Source of the DNA: Rhodoblastus sphagnicola
Lineage (GTDB): Bacteria > Pseudomonadota > Alphaproteobacteria > Rhizobiales > Beijerinckiaceae
Direction of reading: 5' to 3'
Length of the DNA: 64,000 bases
Assembly (NCBI RefSeq): GCF_002937075.1
Contig: NZ_NHSJ01000038.1
Location: forward strand, 1-64,000
This document shows, piece by piece, positions 8,148-16,215 of this stretch (position 1 is its first letter; each line of letters begins with the position of its first letter). The position numbers were made by a program, and so were the translations under genes. Under the pieces are notes generated by a model. It was not told the origin of the DNA and did not search any database. It saw only the letters and a program-made list of their open reading frames with translations.

Positions 8148-8864
8148 TTACAGCTTGAACCCGGCGCTGACCGCGTCGTCATAGAACATCTTCACCGTAT
8201 CCAGGGAATAGGCGTCGAGGTCGTAGCCGACGAGCTTCAGCTTCTTCAAAATATCGTTGGTCGCCGTGATGATGTGACAGCCGGCCTCGTCCGCCTCGAA
8301 CACGTTGTAAAGCTCGCGCGGGCTGGCCCAGATCAGTTCCGACGCCGGCGCCAGTTTCAGCACTTCCACCGCCGCCTTCATCAGCGGCAGGGCGGACACC
8401 CCGGTGTCGGCGATGCGGCCGGCGAACACCGAGACATAGGACGGCACATGCGGGTTGAGCGCGGCGACCACGTCGCGGACCTGGGACAGCGTCATCAGCG
8501 CGGTGACATTGACCTTGACGTCGCGCGCCACCAGACGGCGGATCAGGTCGGTGCTTGGCTTGCCCTTGGTGTTGGTCACGGGAATCTTGACATAGACGTT
8601 GGCGCCCCATTGGGCGATTTCCAGCGCCTGCCGCTCCATCTCGTCGAAATCGTCGGAAAACACCTCAAACGACAGCGAGCGGTCGGGAATATGCGCGATA
8701 ATGTCCTTGCAGAAGGCGCGATAGTCGGTGATTCCAGCCTTCTTCATCAGGGTCGGATTGGTGGTCATCCCCTTGATCAGCGGATTGGCGTACATGTCCA
8801 GCATGCCCGCCTTGTCGGCGCCATCGGCGAACAGCTTGACCTTGAGGTCCGCAACCTTTGTCAT
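8148..8864 (-). CDS. Transaldolase-family enzyme
   Basis: A 238-residue Schiff-base aldolase of the transaldolase / fructose-6-phosphate aldolase family. It shows the family signatures TTNPTLMKKAG, VYVKIPVT with the lysine expected to form the Schiff base (about residue 92), VNVTALMTLSQ and SVFAGRIADTG. The length matches the short, single-domain subgroup. It is the last gene of the eight-gene operon and starts one base after the GmhB-like gene ends. Because GmhA uses sedoheptulose 7-phosphate, a transaldolase substrate, a role in supplying or balancing that sugar is plausible. Fructose-6-phosphate aldolase activity is the alternative. Confidence 0.9.
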   Translation of the reverse strand: MTKVADLKVKLFADGADKAGMLDMYANPLIKGMTTNPTLMKKAGITDYRAFCKDIIAHIPDRSLSFEVFSDDFDEMERQALEIAQWGANVYVKIPVTNTKGKPSTDLIRRLVARDVKVNVTALMTLSQVRDVVAALNPHVPSYVSVFAGRIADTGVSALPLMKAAVEVLKLAPASELIWASPRELYNVFEADEAGCHIITATNDILKKLKLVGYDLDAYSLDTVKMFYDDAVSAGFKL

Positions 8865-8865
8865 A

Positions 8866-9405
8866 TCAACAGGTCTCCAGAATGCGTCGGGCCGCCTCTT
8901 CCAACGAGCCGACAGTAATATCTACAACTTCAGGCTGTTTTTCGTCATAGCCGTAATCGATGAACACGGTTTGGCAACCGGCGGCGCGGCCGGCTTCGAC
9001 GTCGCGCCAGCGGTCGCCGACCATGAAACTGCGGCCGAGGTCGACGCCATGCGCGCGCGCCGCCGCCAGCAGGGCGCCGGGCTTGGGCTTGCGGCAATCG
9101 CAGCCGTCCGCGCTGTCGTGATAACAGGTGCGGAATTCGGCGATCGGCATGATCTTGCCGATTGCGCCGTTGATGGCCTCGACGGTTTCCCGCGCCGTGG
9201 TTCCGCGCGCAACATCGGGCTGGTTGGTCACCACGATGAGCAGAAAGCCGGCCTCGGCCAGGCGCCGCGCCGCGTCGGCCGCGCCGGGCAGGATCTCCAT
9301 TTCCGCCAGCGAGGCCGGCGGAAACGGCTTGCCGTCGCGCACGAGCGCGCGGTTGAGCACGCCGTCGCGGTCGAGGAACACGGCGCGCACAGGCGCTTGG
9401 ACCAT
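8866..9405 (-). CDS. gmhB: D-glycero-D-manno-heptose 1,7-bisphosphate phosphatase (HAD family)
   Basis: A 179-residue HAD phosphatase. Motif I is FLDRDGVLN near the N-terminus, motif II is VVTNQPDVARG, and the zinc loop typical of GmhB is present as C-x-H-x5-C-x-C (CYHDSADGCDC) followed by RKPKPG. Motif IV reads MVGDRWRDVEAG. It would remove the C7 phosphate from heptose 1,7-bisphosphate in the cytoplasm. The ATG at 9405 shares bases with the TGA of the isomerase gene, which indicates translational coupling. Longer open sequence upstream in this frame is only the shadow of the isomerase gene. Confidence 0.92.
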   Translation of the reverse strand: MVQAPVRAVFLDRDGVLNRALVRDGKPFPPASLAEMEILPGAADAARRLAEAGFLLIVVTNQPDVARGTTARETVEAINGAIGKIMPIAEFRTCYHDSADGCDCRKPKPGALLAAARAHGVDLGRSFMVGDRWRDVEAGRAAGCQTVFIDYGYDEKQPEVVDITVGSLEEAARRILETC

Positions 9406-10004
9406 CACTTGGCGACGGATTCCCATTTGGTCTGCTTGGCCTTGAGCTTGGGGTGCGACACCAGCAGGTGCCAGACCACGGCCTGAAAAGCTTCGGAATG
9501 CGGCGTGATATTGTCCGGATTGACGGTCGGAACGATGCAGACGGCGTCGCCCACCTTGGCGGTGTAGCCGCCGTCTCGACCGACCACGCCGACGATTTTC
9601 GCGCCGATCTCGCGCGCATATTTCAGCGCCTCGACCAGATTGGGCGAAATGTTCTTTTCGAGATTGCCGCCGCCCACCGAGAAGATGAACAAGGCGTCCT
9701 GGGGTTTCAGCTTGCTGACCTTGAGCCATTCGACGAAGATGGTCGCCCAGCCCTCGTCATTGGTCCGCGCGGTCAATTCCGAGACATTGTCGGTCGGCGC
9801 ATAGGATTCGATACCGACGATCTTGCGGAAATCGTTGACCGCATGGCCGCAATTGCCGGCGCTGCCGCCCACGCCGAGGAAAAAGATGCGGCCGTCCGCC
9901 GCCTTGACGCCGCCAAGCACATCGGCGATCCGCTCGATGGCGTCGGCGTCGATCTTTTGGGCGATTTCGACCGCCTCGGCGAGATGTTGCTGCGCATAGG
10001 TCAT
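9405..10004 (-). CDS. gmhA: SIS-domain sedoheptulose 7-phosphate isomerase
   Basis: A 199-residue sugar isomerase (SIS) protein. The phosphosugar-binding loop reads LGVGGSAGNCGHAVNDF, and the second SIS segment is FIFSVGGGNLEKN. In the context of a heptose kinase, nucleotidyltransferase and heptose bisphosphatase it is most likely GmhA, converting sedoheptulose 7-phosphate to D-glycero-D-manno-heptose 7-phosphate. It is a divergent member, since classical GmhA has GNGGSAADAQH. It overlaps the nucleotidyltransferase upstream by 4 bases and the phosphatase downstream by 3. Confidence 0.87.
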   Translation of the reverse strand: MTYAQQHLAEAVEIAQKIDADAIERIADVLGGVKAADGRIFFLGVGGSAGNCGHAVNDFRKIVGIESYAPTDNVSELTARTNDEGWATIFVEWLKVSKLKPQDALFIFSVGGGNLEKNISPNLVEALKYAREIGAKIVGVVGRDGGYTAKVGDAVCIVPTVNPDNITPHSEAFQAVVWHLLVSHPKLKAKQTKWESVAK

Positions 10005-10708
10005 GTAGCGTCTGTCCCCTTGAAATAATGAATCGTCTCCGCCAGACCTTCCGGCGACCCGATTTCGTAAAAGCGCTCCTTGACCGTATAGGCGGCCAGT
10101 TGACCGCCGAGCGAAAGCCGATGGTAGATTTCGGCGAGATCGAGAACCGCGTCGTCCGGACCAGCCTGAAGCGCTTCGGCCTTGAGCAGGCCCAGTCCAT
10201 AATCGATGAAGGTGAAATCCGGCCGCGCCGCCGCCTTGTTGTATTCAACCAACCGGCCGTCGCGCATCAGCACATTGCTGCGATCCCACCGTCCGGCGTT
10301 TTCCAGCACCGTCATCAGCGCGGGCTGTCCGCAGGCCCGGAACGACTCGGCGATCTCAGCGAATTCGACGGGCAGGAAGGAATCGCCGTAGAGCACGAAA
10401 AAGACGTCGCCCAGCAGCGGCAGCGCCCGGCGCAAGGCACCGCCGGTGCCGAGCAGTTTTTCGCCATCGAAACTGTAGGAAACCTTCAGGCCGAAACGCG
10501 CGCCGTCGCCGATCTCGTCCCGGATCATTTCACCGAGATAGCCGACGCACAGCACCACGGAGCTGACCTTCTGGCGCGCGAGATATTCGAGCTGGCGCGC
10601 CACAAAAGGTTTTCCCGCGACGTCGATCAGCGCCTTGGGGATTTTTTCGGTGATCGGGCGCATGCGCGTGGCGAGCCCGCCCGCCAAAATGGCGACGGGC
10701 GGAATCAT
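10001..10708 (-). CDS. hddC: Sugar-1-phosphate nucleotidyltransferase (likely heptose-1-phosphate guanylyltransferase)
   Basis: A 235-residue nucleotidyltransferase with the classic signature AILAGGLATRM, then PKALIDVAGKPF, at residues 6-33. GTGGALRRAL and the metal-binding YGDSF follow. The short length without a left-handed helix domain fits HddC-type enzymes. Next to a heptose kinase and a heptose bisphosphatase it most likely makes GDP-D-glycero-alpha-D-manno-heptose. Thymidylyl or uridylyl transfer cannot be excluded from sequence. It overlaps both neighbours by 4 bases. Confidence 0.88.
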   Translation of the reverse strand: MIPPVAILAGGLATRMRPITEKIPKALIDVAGKPFVARQLEYLARQKVSSVVLCVGYLGEMIRDEIGDGARFGLKVSYSFDGEKLLGTGGALRRALPLLGDVFFVLYGDSFLPVEFAEIAESFRACGQPALMTVLENAGRWDRSNVLMRDGRLVEYNKAAARPDFTFIDYGLGLLKAEALQAGPDDAVLDLAEIYHRLSLGGQLAAYTVKERFYEIGSPEGLAETIHYFKGTDAT

Positions 10709-11688
10709 GACGTCAACACGACCTTGCTGCCTTCGAAATCGAACCGGAACCGGACTTCCTCCAGCCCGGCCTTGGCCATGGCGTGGCGCAGCTTGTTGCG
10801 GTCGCTAGCGTAGAACATCAGAAAACCGCCGCCGCCCGCGCCCACCAGCTTGCCGCCGATGGCGCCGTTCTTCATGGCGAGGTCGTACCACTCGTCGATA
10901 CGGGGGTTGCTCATGCCGCCGGAGCGGCGCTTCTTGTGCTCCCAATGCTCGTGCATCAGTTCGCCGAAGCCGGTGAGGTCGGCCGCTTCCAGCGCCGTCT
11001 TGCTGCGCAGGCCGAGATCCTTCACATAATGAAGATTCTTCAGCATGTCGTCGTCGCTGGTCTTGGTGCGCTGGTTCTGATCCTTGAGGATGTTGCTGGC
11101 GCTGCGGGAATAGCCCGTGAAGAACAGCAGAAGGTTGTCCTCGAGATCGAACATCGTGCCGACCGAAATGGCCAGCGGCGTCGCCACCACCGAATCGTCC
11201 TTGCGGAAGTCGAAGCAGGTGATGCCGCCGACGGCCGCCGCATATTGATCCTGCTTGCCGATCGGTTCGCCGAGACGGTCGATCTCGACATGACAGGCGA
11301 GTTCGGCCAGTTCGCCCTGATGAATATGGCGACGGTTGAAGGTGTACAGGCCCTTGAGCAGCGCCGTGGTGAAACTGCCGGAACTGCCAAGCCCGGTGCC
11401 CGAGGGAATGTCGGCAAGCGTGGTGATTTCGATCTGCGGGTTTTCGCCGCCCATCAGATTGAGCGATTCCCGGATGATCGGATGCTCGACCTCGGCGACG
11501 GTCTCGACATGCTCCAGCTTGGAATATTTGAGGTAAACGCCGGGCGTGAACGGCCGCATGATCGTGACATAGACATATTTGTCGATCGCCGCCGCGATCA
11601 GGAAGCCGCTGTGATCGCGGTAATAGGAGGGCAGATCGGTGCCGCCGCCGCCAAGAGTGATGCGCAATGGGCTACGTGCGATAATCAT
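10705..11688 (-). CDS. hddA: GHMP-family heptose 7-phosphate kinase
   Basis: A 327-residue GHMP kinase starting at the ATG at 11688 (MIIARSPLRITLGGGGTDLP). The ATP loop is PSGTGLGSSGSFTTALL and the C-terminal motif is KLVGAGGGGFLMFY. This combination is typical of HddA, which phosphorylates D-glycero-D-manno-heptose 7-phosphate at C1. The start lies 17 bases inside the preceding oxidoreductase gene, so the genes are translationally coupled. The open sequence beyond that ATG belongs to the oxidoreductase in another frame. Confidence 0.92.
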   Translation of the reverse strand: MIIARSPLRITLGGGGTDLPSYYRDHSGFLIAAAIDKYVYVTIMRPFTPGVYLKYSKLEHVETVAEVEHPIIRESLNLMGGENPQIEITTLADIPSGTGLGSSGSFTTALLKGLYTFNRRHIHQGELAELACHVEIDRLGEPIGKQDQYAAAVGGITCFDFRKDDSVVATPLAISVGTMFDLEDNLLLFFTGYSRSASNILKDQNQRTKTSDDDMLKNLHYVKDLGLRSKTALEAADLTGFGELMHEHWEHKKRRSGGMSNPRIDEWYDLAMKNGAIGGKLVGAGGGGFLMFYASDRNKLRHAMAKAGLEEVRFRFDFEGSKVVLTS

Positions 11689-12682
11689 AACCTGAAACCT
11701 CGTAGATCTTCTCGACGATCTCCAGCGCCGCCTTGGCGTCCTCAAGCCCGCAGTCGCAGGGTTCGTCAGCCTGGATCTGCCGGGCGAAGGCCTCCATCTC
11801 GACCGACCAGGAATTGTCGGCCATCGGATATTCCCAGGCGTAGGTTTCCGGCGGCCCCATTTCCGGCAGCATCTTGTAAAAGGTGATGCGCTCGACGCCG
11901 TAGCTGCCGCCGAGGCCGTTCAACTCGATCTTGCCGTCGCGACCGTAGATTTCCATGGAAAACAGGTTTTTCCATTCGCTGCACGACACGTGCAGGAAAG
12001 CCGTCTGCTCGCGCGCCGTGCGCAGCGTCATGAAGGCGTTGTCGTCAACCGGCATGTCCCAGAAATAGGTGTGGGCGAAGCCGTCAACCTTGGCGAATTC
12101 GCCGAGGAACCAGCGCGACAGGTCGATCAGATGTGGCCCTTGGTCGATCAGTTCGCCGCCGCCGGACAATTTCGGATCGGCGCGCCATTCCTTTTCATAA
12201 CCGATGCGCCCGCCATGGCCGTAACGCGCGCGCAAAAACATCAATTCGCCCAGCCCCCCACCCGAGATCAACTCGCGCGCCTTCTGCAAGGAGCGGTGAT
12301 AGCGGTGATTGAAGCCGACATGCACTTTGACGCCGACGCGGTCGCGCGCTTCGATCACGGCGGCCAGTTCGTGCGAGCGCCGCGCCGCCGGCTTCTCCAC
12401 CAGCACGTGCTTTCCGGCCTCGACAGCGGCCAAGGTGATTTCGGCGAGCGAATCGTGCGCCGTGGCGATGATGACGAGATCGACATCCTCGGCCTTGGCG
12501 AGGTCGCGCCAATCCGCATAGGCCCGCGCGCCGCGCGGCCGCGCCAAAGCCTCGGCGCGCCCGAGTTCGCGGTCGGCGCAGGCCGTCAGCCGGCCCCAGC
12601 TTCCGATCGCCTTGGCGCGCTTGTCGCCGATCAGGCCGCAGCCGATGATCCCCACCCGCAAGGGCGCTGAATTGCCGCTCAT
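11672..12682 (-). CDS. Gfo/Idh/MocA-family oxidoreductase
   Basis: A 336-residue NAD(P)-dependent sugar dehydrogenase-like enzyme. The Rossmann fingerprint VGIIGCGLIG is at residues 9-18 and the family motif VLVEKPAA is near residue 95. The catalytic-type histidine region GELIDQGPHLIDLSRWFLG follows. Substrates in this family are nucleotide sugars, inositols or free sugars; here a nucleotide-activated sugar, perhaps a heptose derivative, is suggested by the neighbours. It overlaps the upstream SDR gene by 4 bases and hddA by 17. Confidence 0.9.
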   Translation of the reverse strand: MSGNSAPLRVGIIGCGLIGDKRAKAIGSWGRLTACADRELGRAEALARPRGARAYADWRDLAKAEDVDLVIIATAHDSLAEITLAAVEAGKHVLVEKPAARRSHELAAVIEARDRVGVKVHVGFNHRYHRSLQKARELISGGGLGELMFLRARYGHGGRIGYEKEWRADPKLSGGGELIDQGPHLIDLSRWFLGEFAKVDGFAHTYFWDMPVDDNAFMTLRTAREQTAFLHVSCSEWKNLFSMEIYGRDGKIELNGLGGSYGVERITFYKMLPEMGPPETYAWEYPMADNSWSVEMEAFARQIQADEPCDCGLEDAKAALEIVEKIYEVSGYDYRT

Positions 12683-13554
12683 TTATCTCCCCAAGCACAA
12701 TCTCGGTCGCGCCCCGTGATCCGGCGCAGGGTATAGAGGTCGGTTTTTTCAAGCACGTCGGCATGGTCGGGCCAGTCGGCCCATTTGTCCCAGACCGCGC
12801 TGATCAGTTTTCCCGTGATGCGGCGCGCCCGGTCCGAACACAGGAACACCGCGAGATCGGCCACCGCATCCATCGAGGCGCCGCCAGCCTCGAACACCTT
12901 TGCGGCGATTTCATATTCGCGCGCGCCAGCGGCCTGCCGGCCCTCGTGCAAAACCTGTTCGAGCATGGCGGTCTTCATGGCGCCGGGCGCGAGCGCGTTG
13001 ACGGTGACCAAAGGCGCGACTTCGCCGGCAAGAGTCTCGCCGAAACGCGCCAAGCCGGCCTTGGCGCTGGCGTAGGCCGTGAAATTCGGCCTCGGCCCGG
13101 TGGCGCCGCCGCCGGAAAGATTGAGAATCGCCCCCGCGCCGGAAGCCGCCAGCAGCGGGATGAAGGCGCGGCACAAGGCGACAGGCGCCAGCAGATTGAC
13201 CTGAAGACAGATCGCCCATGCCTCGGGGTCGTTGTCGGTCAGCGGGCCGACCGGCCCCTGGATCGCGGCATTGTTGACCAGCGCGTCGAGCCGCGACCAG
13301 CGCGCGGTCACCTCCGCCGCGAAGCGCGCGACCTGCGCGGCGTCGGCGAAATCGCAAGCGAACAGCTCGACGTCGCGCCCCGTCGCGGGCGGCAGCGAAT
13401 CGCGCAAAACCTCCAACGCCCGCAAATCGCGCGCGACGAGAACGAGAGAAAAGCCCTCCCGCCAGAACCGCTCGGCCAGATGACGCCCCAGGCCGCGACT
13501 CGCGCCGGTGATGACGGCGCGTCGAGCGGTCACGCCCGCGCTCCGTAAACCCAT
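12679..13554 (-). CDS. Short-chain dehydrogenase/reductase
   Basis: A classical SDR of 284-291 residues. The cofactor loop is TGASRGLGRHLAE, the structural motif NNAAIQG replaces NNAG, and the active site is NLSGGGATG followed by YASAK. The ATG at 13554 overlaps the epimerase gene by 25 bases; a GTG at 13533 would instead form a GTGA overlap and starts directly at the Rossmann strand (VTARRAVITG). It probably reduces or oxidises a keto group on a sugar nucleotide, but the sequence does not show which one. Confidence 0.88.
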   Translation of the reverse strand: MGLRSAGVTARRAVITGASRGLGRHLAERFWREGFSLVLVARDLRALEVLRDSLPPATGRDVELFACDFADAAQVARFAAEVTARWSRLDALVNNAAIQGPVGPLTDNDPEAWAICLQVNLLAPVALCRAFIPLLAASGAGAILNLSGGGATGPRPNFTAYASAKAGLARFGETLAGEVAPLVTVNALAPGAMKTAMLEQVLHEGRQAAGAREYEIAAKVFEAGGASMDAVADLAVFLCSDRARRITGKLISAVWDKWADWPDHADVLEKTDLYTLRRITGRDRDCAWGDK

Positions 13555-14489
13555 TCATTGTTCTGGAGGAACTTTACAGTCGCCAGCACGCCTTGCTTGA
13601 TCGACAGTTTCGGCGTCCAACCGAGCGCGCGAATGCGGGCGGTATCGAGAAAGATAAAGGGATTGTCGCCGATCCAGCCGCGCTCGCCGCCGGAATAGAC
13701 CAGCTTTGGCGTCACGCCCAGCGCTTCGCAGATCCAGCCGATGGAATCGTTGACCTGGCAATAGGAGTCCACGCCGAGATTGTAGATATTGTACTTCTCC
13801 GGCATCCGGTCGAGCGCCAGCAGAATGGCGTCGACGCAATCCTGGACATGGAGGTAGGACTTGCGCTGCTGGCCGTTGCCGAGCACTGGCAATTCATTCG
13901 GATTGTCACGCAGGCTGCGGTAGAAGTCGAAGACATGGCCGTGGGTGTAGCGCTCGCCCAGGATGGAGACGAAGCGGAACACGCAGGCGCGGAAGCCGAA
14001 CCCCTCACAATAGGCCGAGATCAACCCCTCGCCGGCGGCCTTGGATGCGCCATAGAGCGAGGTCTGAATCGGAAATGGCGCGTCTTCCGGCGTCGGAATG
14101 ACCTTGGCCTCGCCGTAAACCGACCCGGTCGAGGAAAAGCCGAGCTGACGGACGCCATTGGCGCGCATGGCTTCAAGTACATTGTAGGTGGCGATGGTGT
14201 TCTGTTCGAGATCCCGGCGCGTATGCTGCGTGCCGAAGCGGACGTCGGCGTTGGCGGCGAGATGCACGACGATTTCACCACCTTGAAACGCGCCCTTGAG
14301 CGCGTCGAGATCCAGCAGATCCAGTTCAAAAAGCTTGAAATGGTCGGACGTCAAGGCGTTTTCAAGAAAACGACGCTGTCCCGTCGAGAAGTTATCGACA
14401 CCGATGACGCCATGCCCATTGGCCAACAGACGATCAACCAAAGTGCTTCCGATGAACCCGGCGCAACCCGTAACGATATATTGAGTCAT
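13530..14489 (-). CDS. NAD-dependent nucleotide-sugar epimerase/dehydratase
   Basis: A 319-residue extended SDR, first gene of the heptose operon. The fingerprint GCAGFIGSTLVDRLL is at the N-terminus, and catalytic residues appear in SSTGSVYGE and YGASKAAGE (Tyr-x3-Lys). The C-terminal half has the sugar-binding RKSYLHVQDCVDAILLAL typical of UDP-glucose 4-epimerase and GDP-mannose dehydratase relatives. In this operon a GDP-heptose substrate is possible, but a UDP-hexose would also fit. The ATG at 14489 is the clear start. Confidence 0.92.
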   Translation of the reverse strand: MTQYIVTGCAGFIGSTLVDRLLANGHGVIGVDNFSTGQRRFLENALTSDHFKLFELDLLDLDALKGAFQGGEIVVHLAANADVRFGTQHTRRDLEQNTIATYNVLEAMRANGVRQLGFSSTGSVYGEAKVIPTPEDAPFPIQTSLYGASKAAGEGLISAYCEGFGFRACVFRFVSILGERYTHGHVFDFYRSLRDNPNELPVLGNGQQRKSYLHVQDCVDAILLALDRMPEKYNIYNLGVDSYCQVNDSIGWICEALGVTPKLVYSGGERGWIGDNPFIFLDTARIRALGWTPKLSIKQGVLATVKFLQNNEWVYGARA

Positions 14490-14867
14490 TTCTGAACCCT
14501 AATCACAGTTTGCGCACGTCTTCGTTGCAAAAATGTACGCGATAAGCGAAGCGCGTATAGCGAGTTTGTTCGCGCCGGGCAAGACCTGAACGAGGCGCGG
14601 GCAAATTATTAACGAAGCGTTTCAACAGAATTGCATTTTCGCAGGTCATGCAAGGATGTTTTCACGCTTGCGCCTGATGCCAGAGCACCTGACAAAGCGA
14701 GAAAATCGCGGCAATTCTATACTCCCGTGGCGATCTCATGCAGGCGGCGCGGAATTGTTTTCCCACGGATAGGGCTCATCCGGGACATCGCGAGACAGGA
14801 ACCCGCGCAGCTTGTTCCATTCCTGGCCGTCGCCAGCTTCAAGCATGAACTGAGCGCCTCCCAGCCT
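14490..14867. other. Intergenic region upstream of the heptose operon
   Basis: 378 bases with no supported gene. It must hold the promoter of the minus-strand heptose operon. The sequence is A/T-richer than its surroundings around 14590-14640. No CtrA-type site with fewer than two mismatches was found. Confidence 0.5.
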
Positions 14868-15212
14868 TCAGGCGTCGGAAGCGGCGACGATAATTATACC
14901 GACGATAATGGTCGCCATCCCCGCCGCGCGCAACAGCGTGATCTCCTCGCCGAGCACGAGCCATGACGCCAAGATGATTCCGACAAATTGCAGCGCGGCA
15001 AAACTCTGCGCGATGTTGAGCGGCAGCAGGCGCAGGAGCAGGGAATAGGACGCCAGGGCGACACCGAAGCTGGCGCAGCCAGCCAGCGTCCGCCATCCCC
15101 AAAATCCGAAAATCTTGGCCGCCGTCGCCGAAGACAGCGTGTCGAGCTTCAGAAGAAGATTGGCCAGGACGGAAAACGCCACCATGACCACGGTCGCCAT
15201 AAATACTTTCAT
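14868..15212 (-). CDS. SMR/EamA-type four-helix membrane protein (ArnE/ArnF-like flippase candidate)
   Basis: A 114-residue protein made almost entirely of four membrane segments, with LPLNIAQSFAALQFVG and SWLVLGEEITLLRAAGM as in half-size drug/metabolite transporters. It ends in VGIIIVAASDA. Members next to lipid-sugar transferases (ArnE, ArnF) flip undecaprenyl-phosphate sugars across the inner membrane. The following genes on this strand are a GtrB/ArnC-like GT2 and a polytopic membrane protein, supporting that reading. A drug exporter is the alternative. The ATG at 15212 is the start. Confidence 0.8.
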   Translation of the reverse strand: MKVFMATVVMVAFSVLANLLLKLDTLSSATAAKIFGFWGWRTLAGCASFGVALASYSLLLRLLPLNIAQSFAALQFVGIILASWLVLGEEITLLRAAGMATIIVGIIIVAASDA

Positions 15213-15282
15213 TCTGCACTCGGAGTTACTATGCCAAAACTTGCCGCGGAACCTCTCGGGAGAACCTGGGACAAATCAGCAG

Positions 15283-16197
15283 CTAACCAGAGCGCAATGG
15301 TTTGCGACAAACCAGGTGGCAACGGATGCCAAAGGGAAGATAGGCGAAGCGCCGCAGAAAGTCCTCGGTCGCCATGAGCTCTCGCCCGAAAGCGCCAAGC
15401 CGCGACGACAGGCCGATCGCCTGTACGACATGCGCACTTTCGGGCGGCGCCGCTTTGGGCGCGTTCGACTTCGTCCTCAAGCGGCTCGCCCTTTTGTAAG
15501 CATAGAAGGCAGGGTAGAGCAGGAAACCGATGTGTGTGCGTTCAAGCACGTCGAATCCCGCGGCTGCGAAACTCGCCGCCAGCGGCTTCAGCCGATAGCG
15601 GCGAAAATGCATGAGTTCGCGATCGTAATCGTCGTAAAGTTCGGGGCCTGCGGGAACCTCGATCACGGCGACGCCGCCCGGCTTCAGGATGCGGAAACAC
15701 TGCGCCACGGCCAGGTCGTCGCGCTCGATATGTTCGAGCACGTTGAGGGCGACGACACCATCGGCGAATGCGTCCGGCAGCGGGCATTTGGCGAGGTCGA
15801 ACTGGACGAGCGGGATCGGCGCCCTCAGACCAGAAATCCGGGTGAGCGTGTCGAAGGTGTAATCCGCCCCGACGAGCCGCCAGCCTGGGTTCGCGGCCTG
15901 TAGGTCCTTCAGCAGATGACCTTCGGACACGCCGATTTCGAGGATCGTGCGATCCGCGCCTGAGCAATGGCGCCGGAGCGCGTCGACCGCAAGCCGCCGC
16001 GAGGCGATGTCGATGAAATGCCGGCCGTCGCTGAGCTCCTTGTGAAGGTTGGTCAGCTCGTCACGCCACCCGGACTCGCCGACCGGATATCTGAGGCAGC
16101 CTGATCGCGCGCCGTCGATGACAAAGCCCTCGCCATCCCAGACCGGTTCGGCGCCGCCCTCCCGCAGGGGGGGAAATCGAAGCGAATCGCCACTCAT
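15283..16197 (-). CDS. SAM-dependent methyltransferase (class I)
   Basis: A 304-residue protein with a class I Rossmann-fold methyltransferase core. Motif I is ILEIGVSEGHLLKDL (about residue 85), the acidic strand is GADYTFD, and the region VALNVLEHIERDD and FRILKPGGVAVIEVP is the usual Methyltransf_11/23 pattern. The N-terminal 60 residues (FVIDGARSGCLRYPVG) look like a small binding module. It lies in line with the SMR and GT2 genes, so it probably methylates a polysaccharide or lipid-linked sugar. The precise substrate is unknown. Confidence 0.88.
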   Translation of the reverse strand: MSGDSLRFPPLREGGAEPVWDGEGFVIDGARSGCLRYPVGESGWRDELTNLHKELSDGRHFIDIASRRLAVDALRRHCSGADRTILEIGVSEGHLLKDLQAANPGWRLVGADYTFDTLTRISGLRAPIPLVQFDLAKCPLPDAFADGVVALNVLEHIERDDLAVAQCFRILKPGGVAVIEVPAGPELYDDYDRELMHFRRYRLKPLAASFAAAGFDVLERTHIGFLLYPAFYAYKRASRLRTKSNAPKAAPPESAHVVQAIGLSSRLGAFGRELMATEDFLRRFAYLPFGIRCHLVCRKPLRSG

Positions 16198-16215
16198 GGC
16201 CTCTCCCTTTCGCTC

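Noticed and set aside
14590-14625. CtrA-type site upstream of the heptose operon
   Set aside because: TTAACGAAGCGTTTC has the right spacing but two mismatches in the second half.
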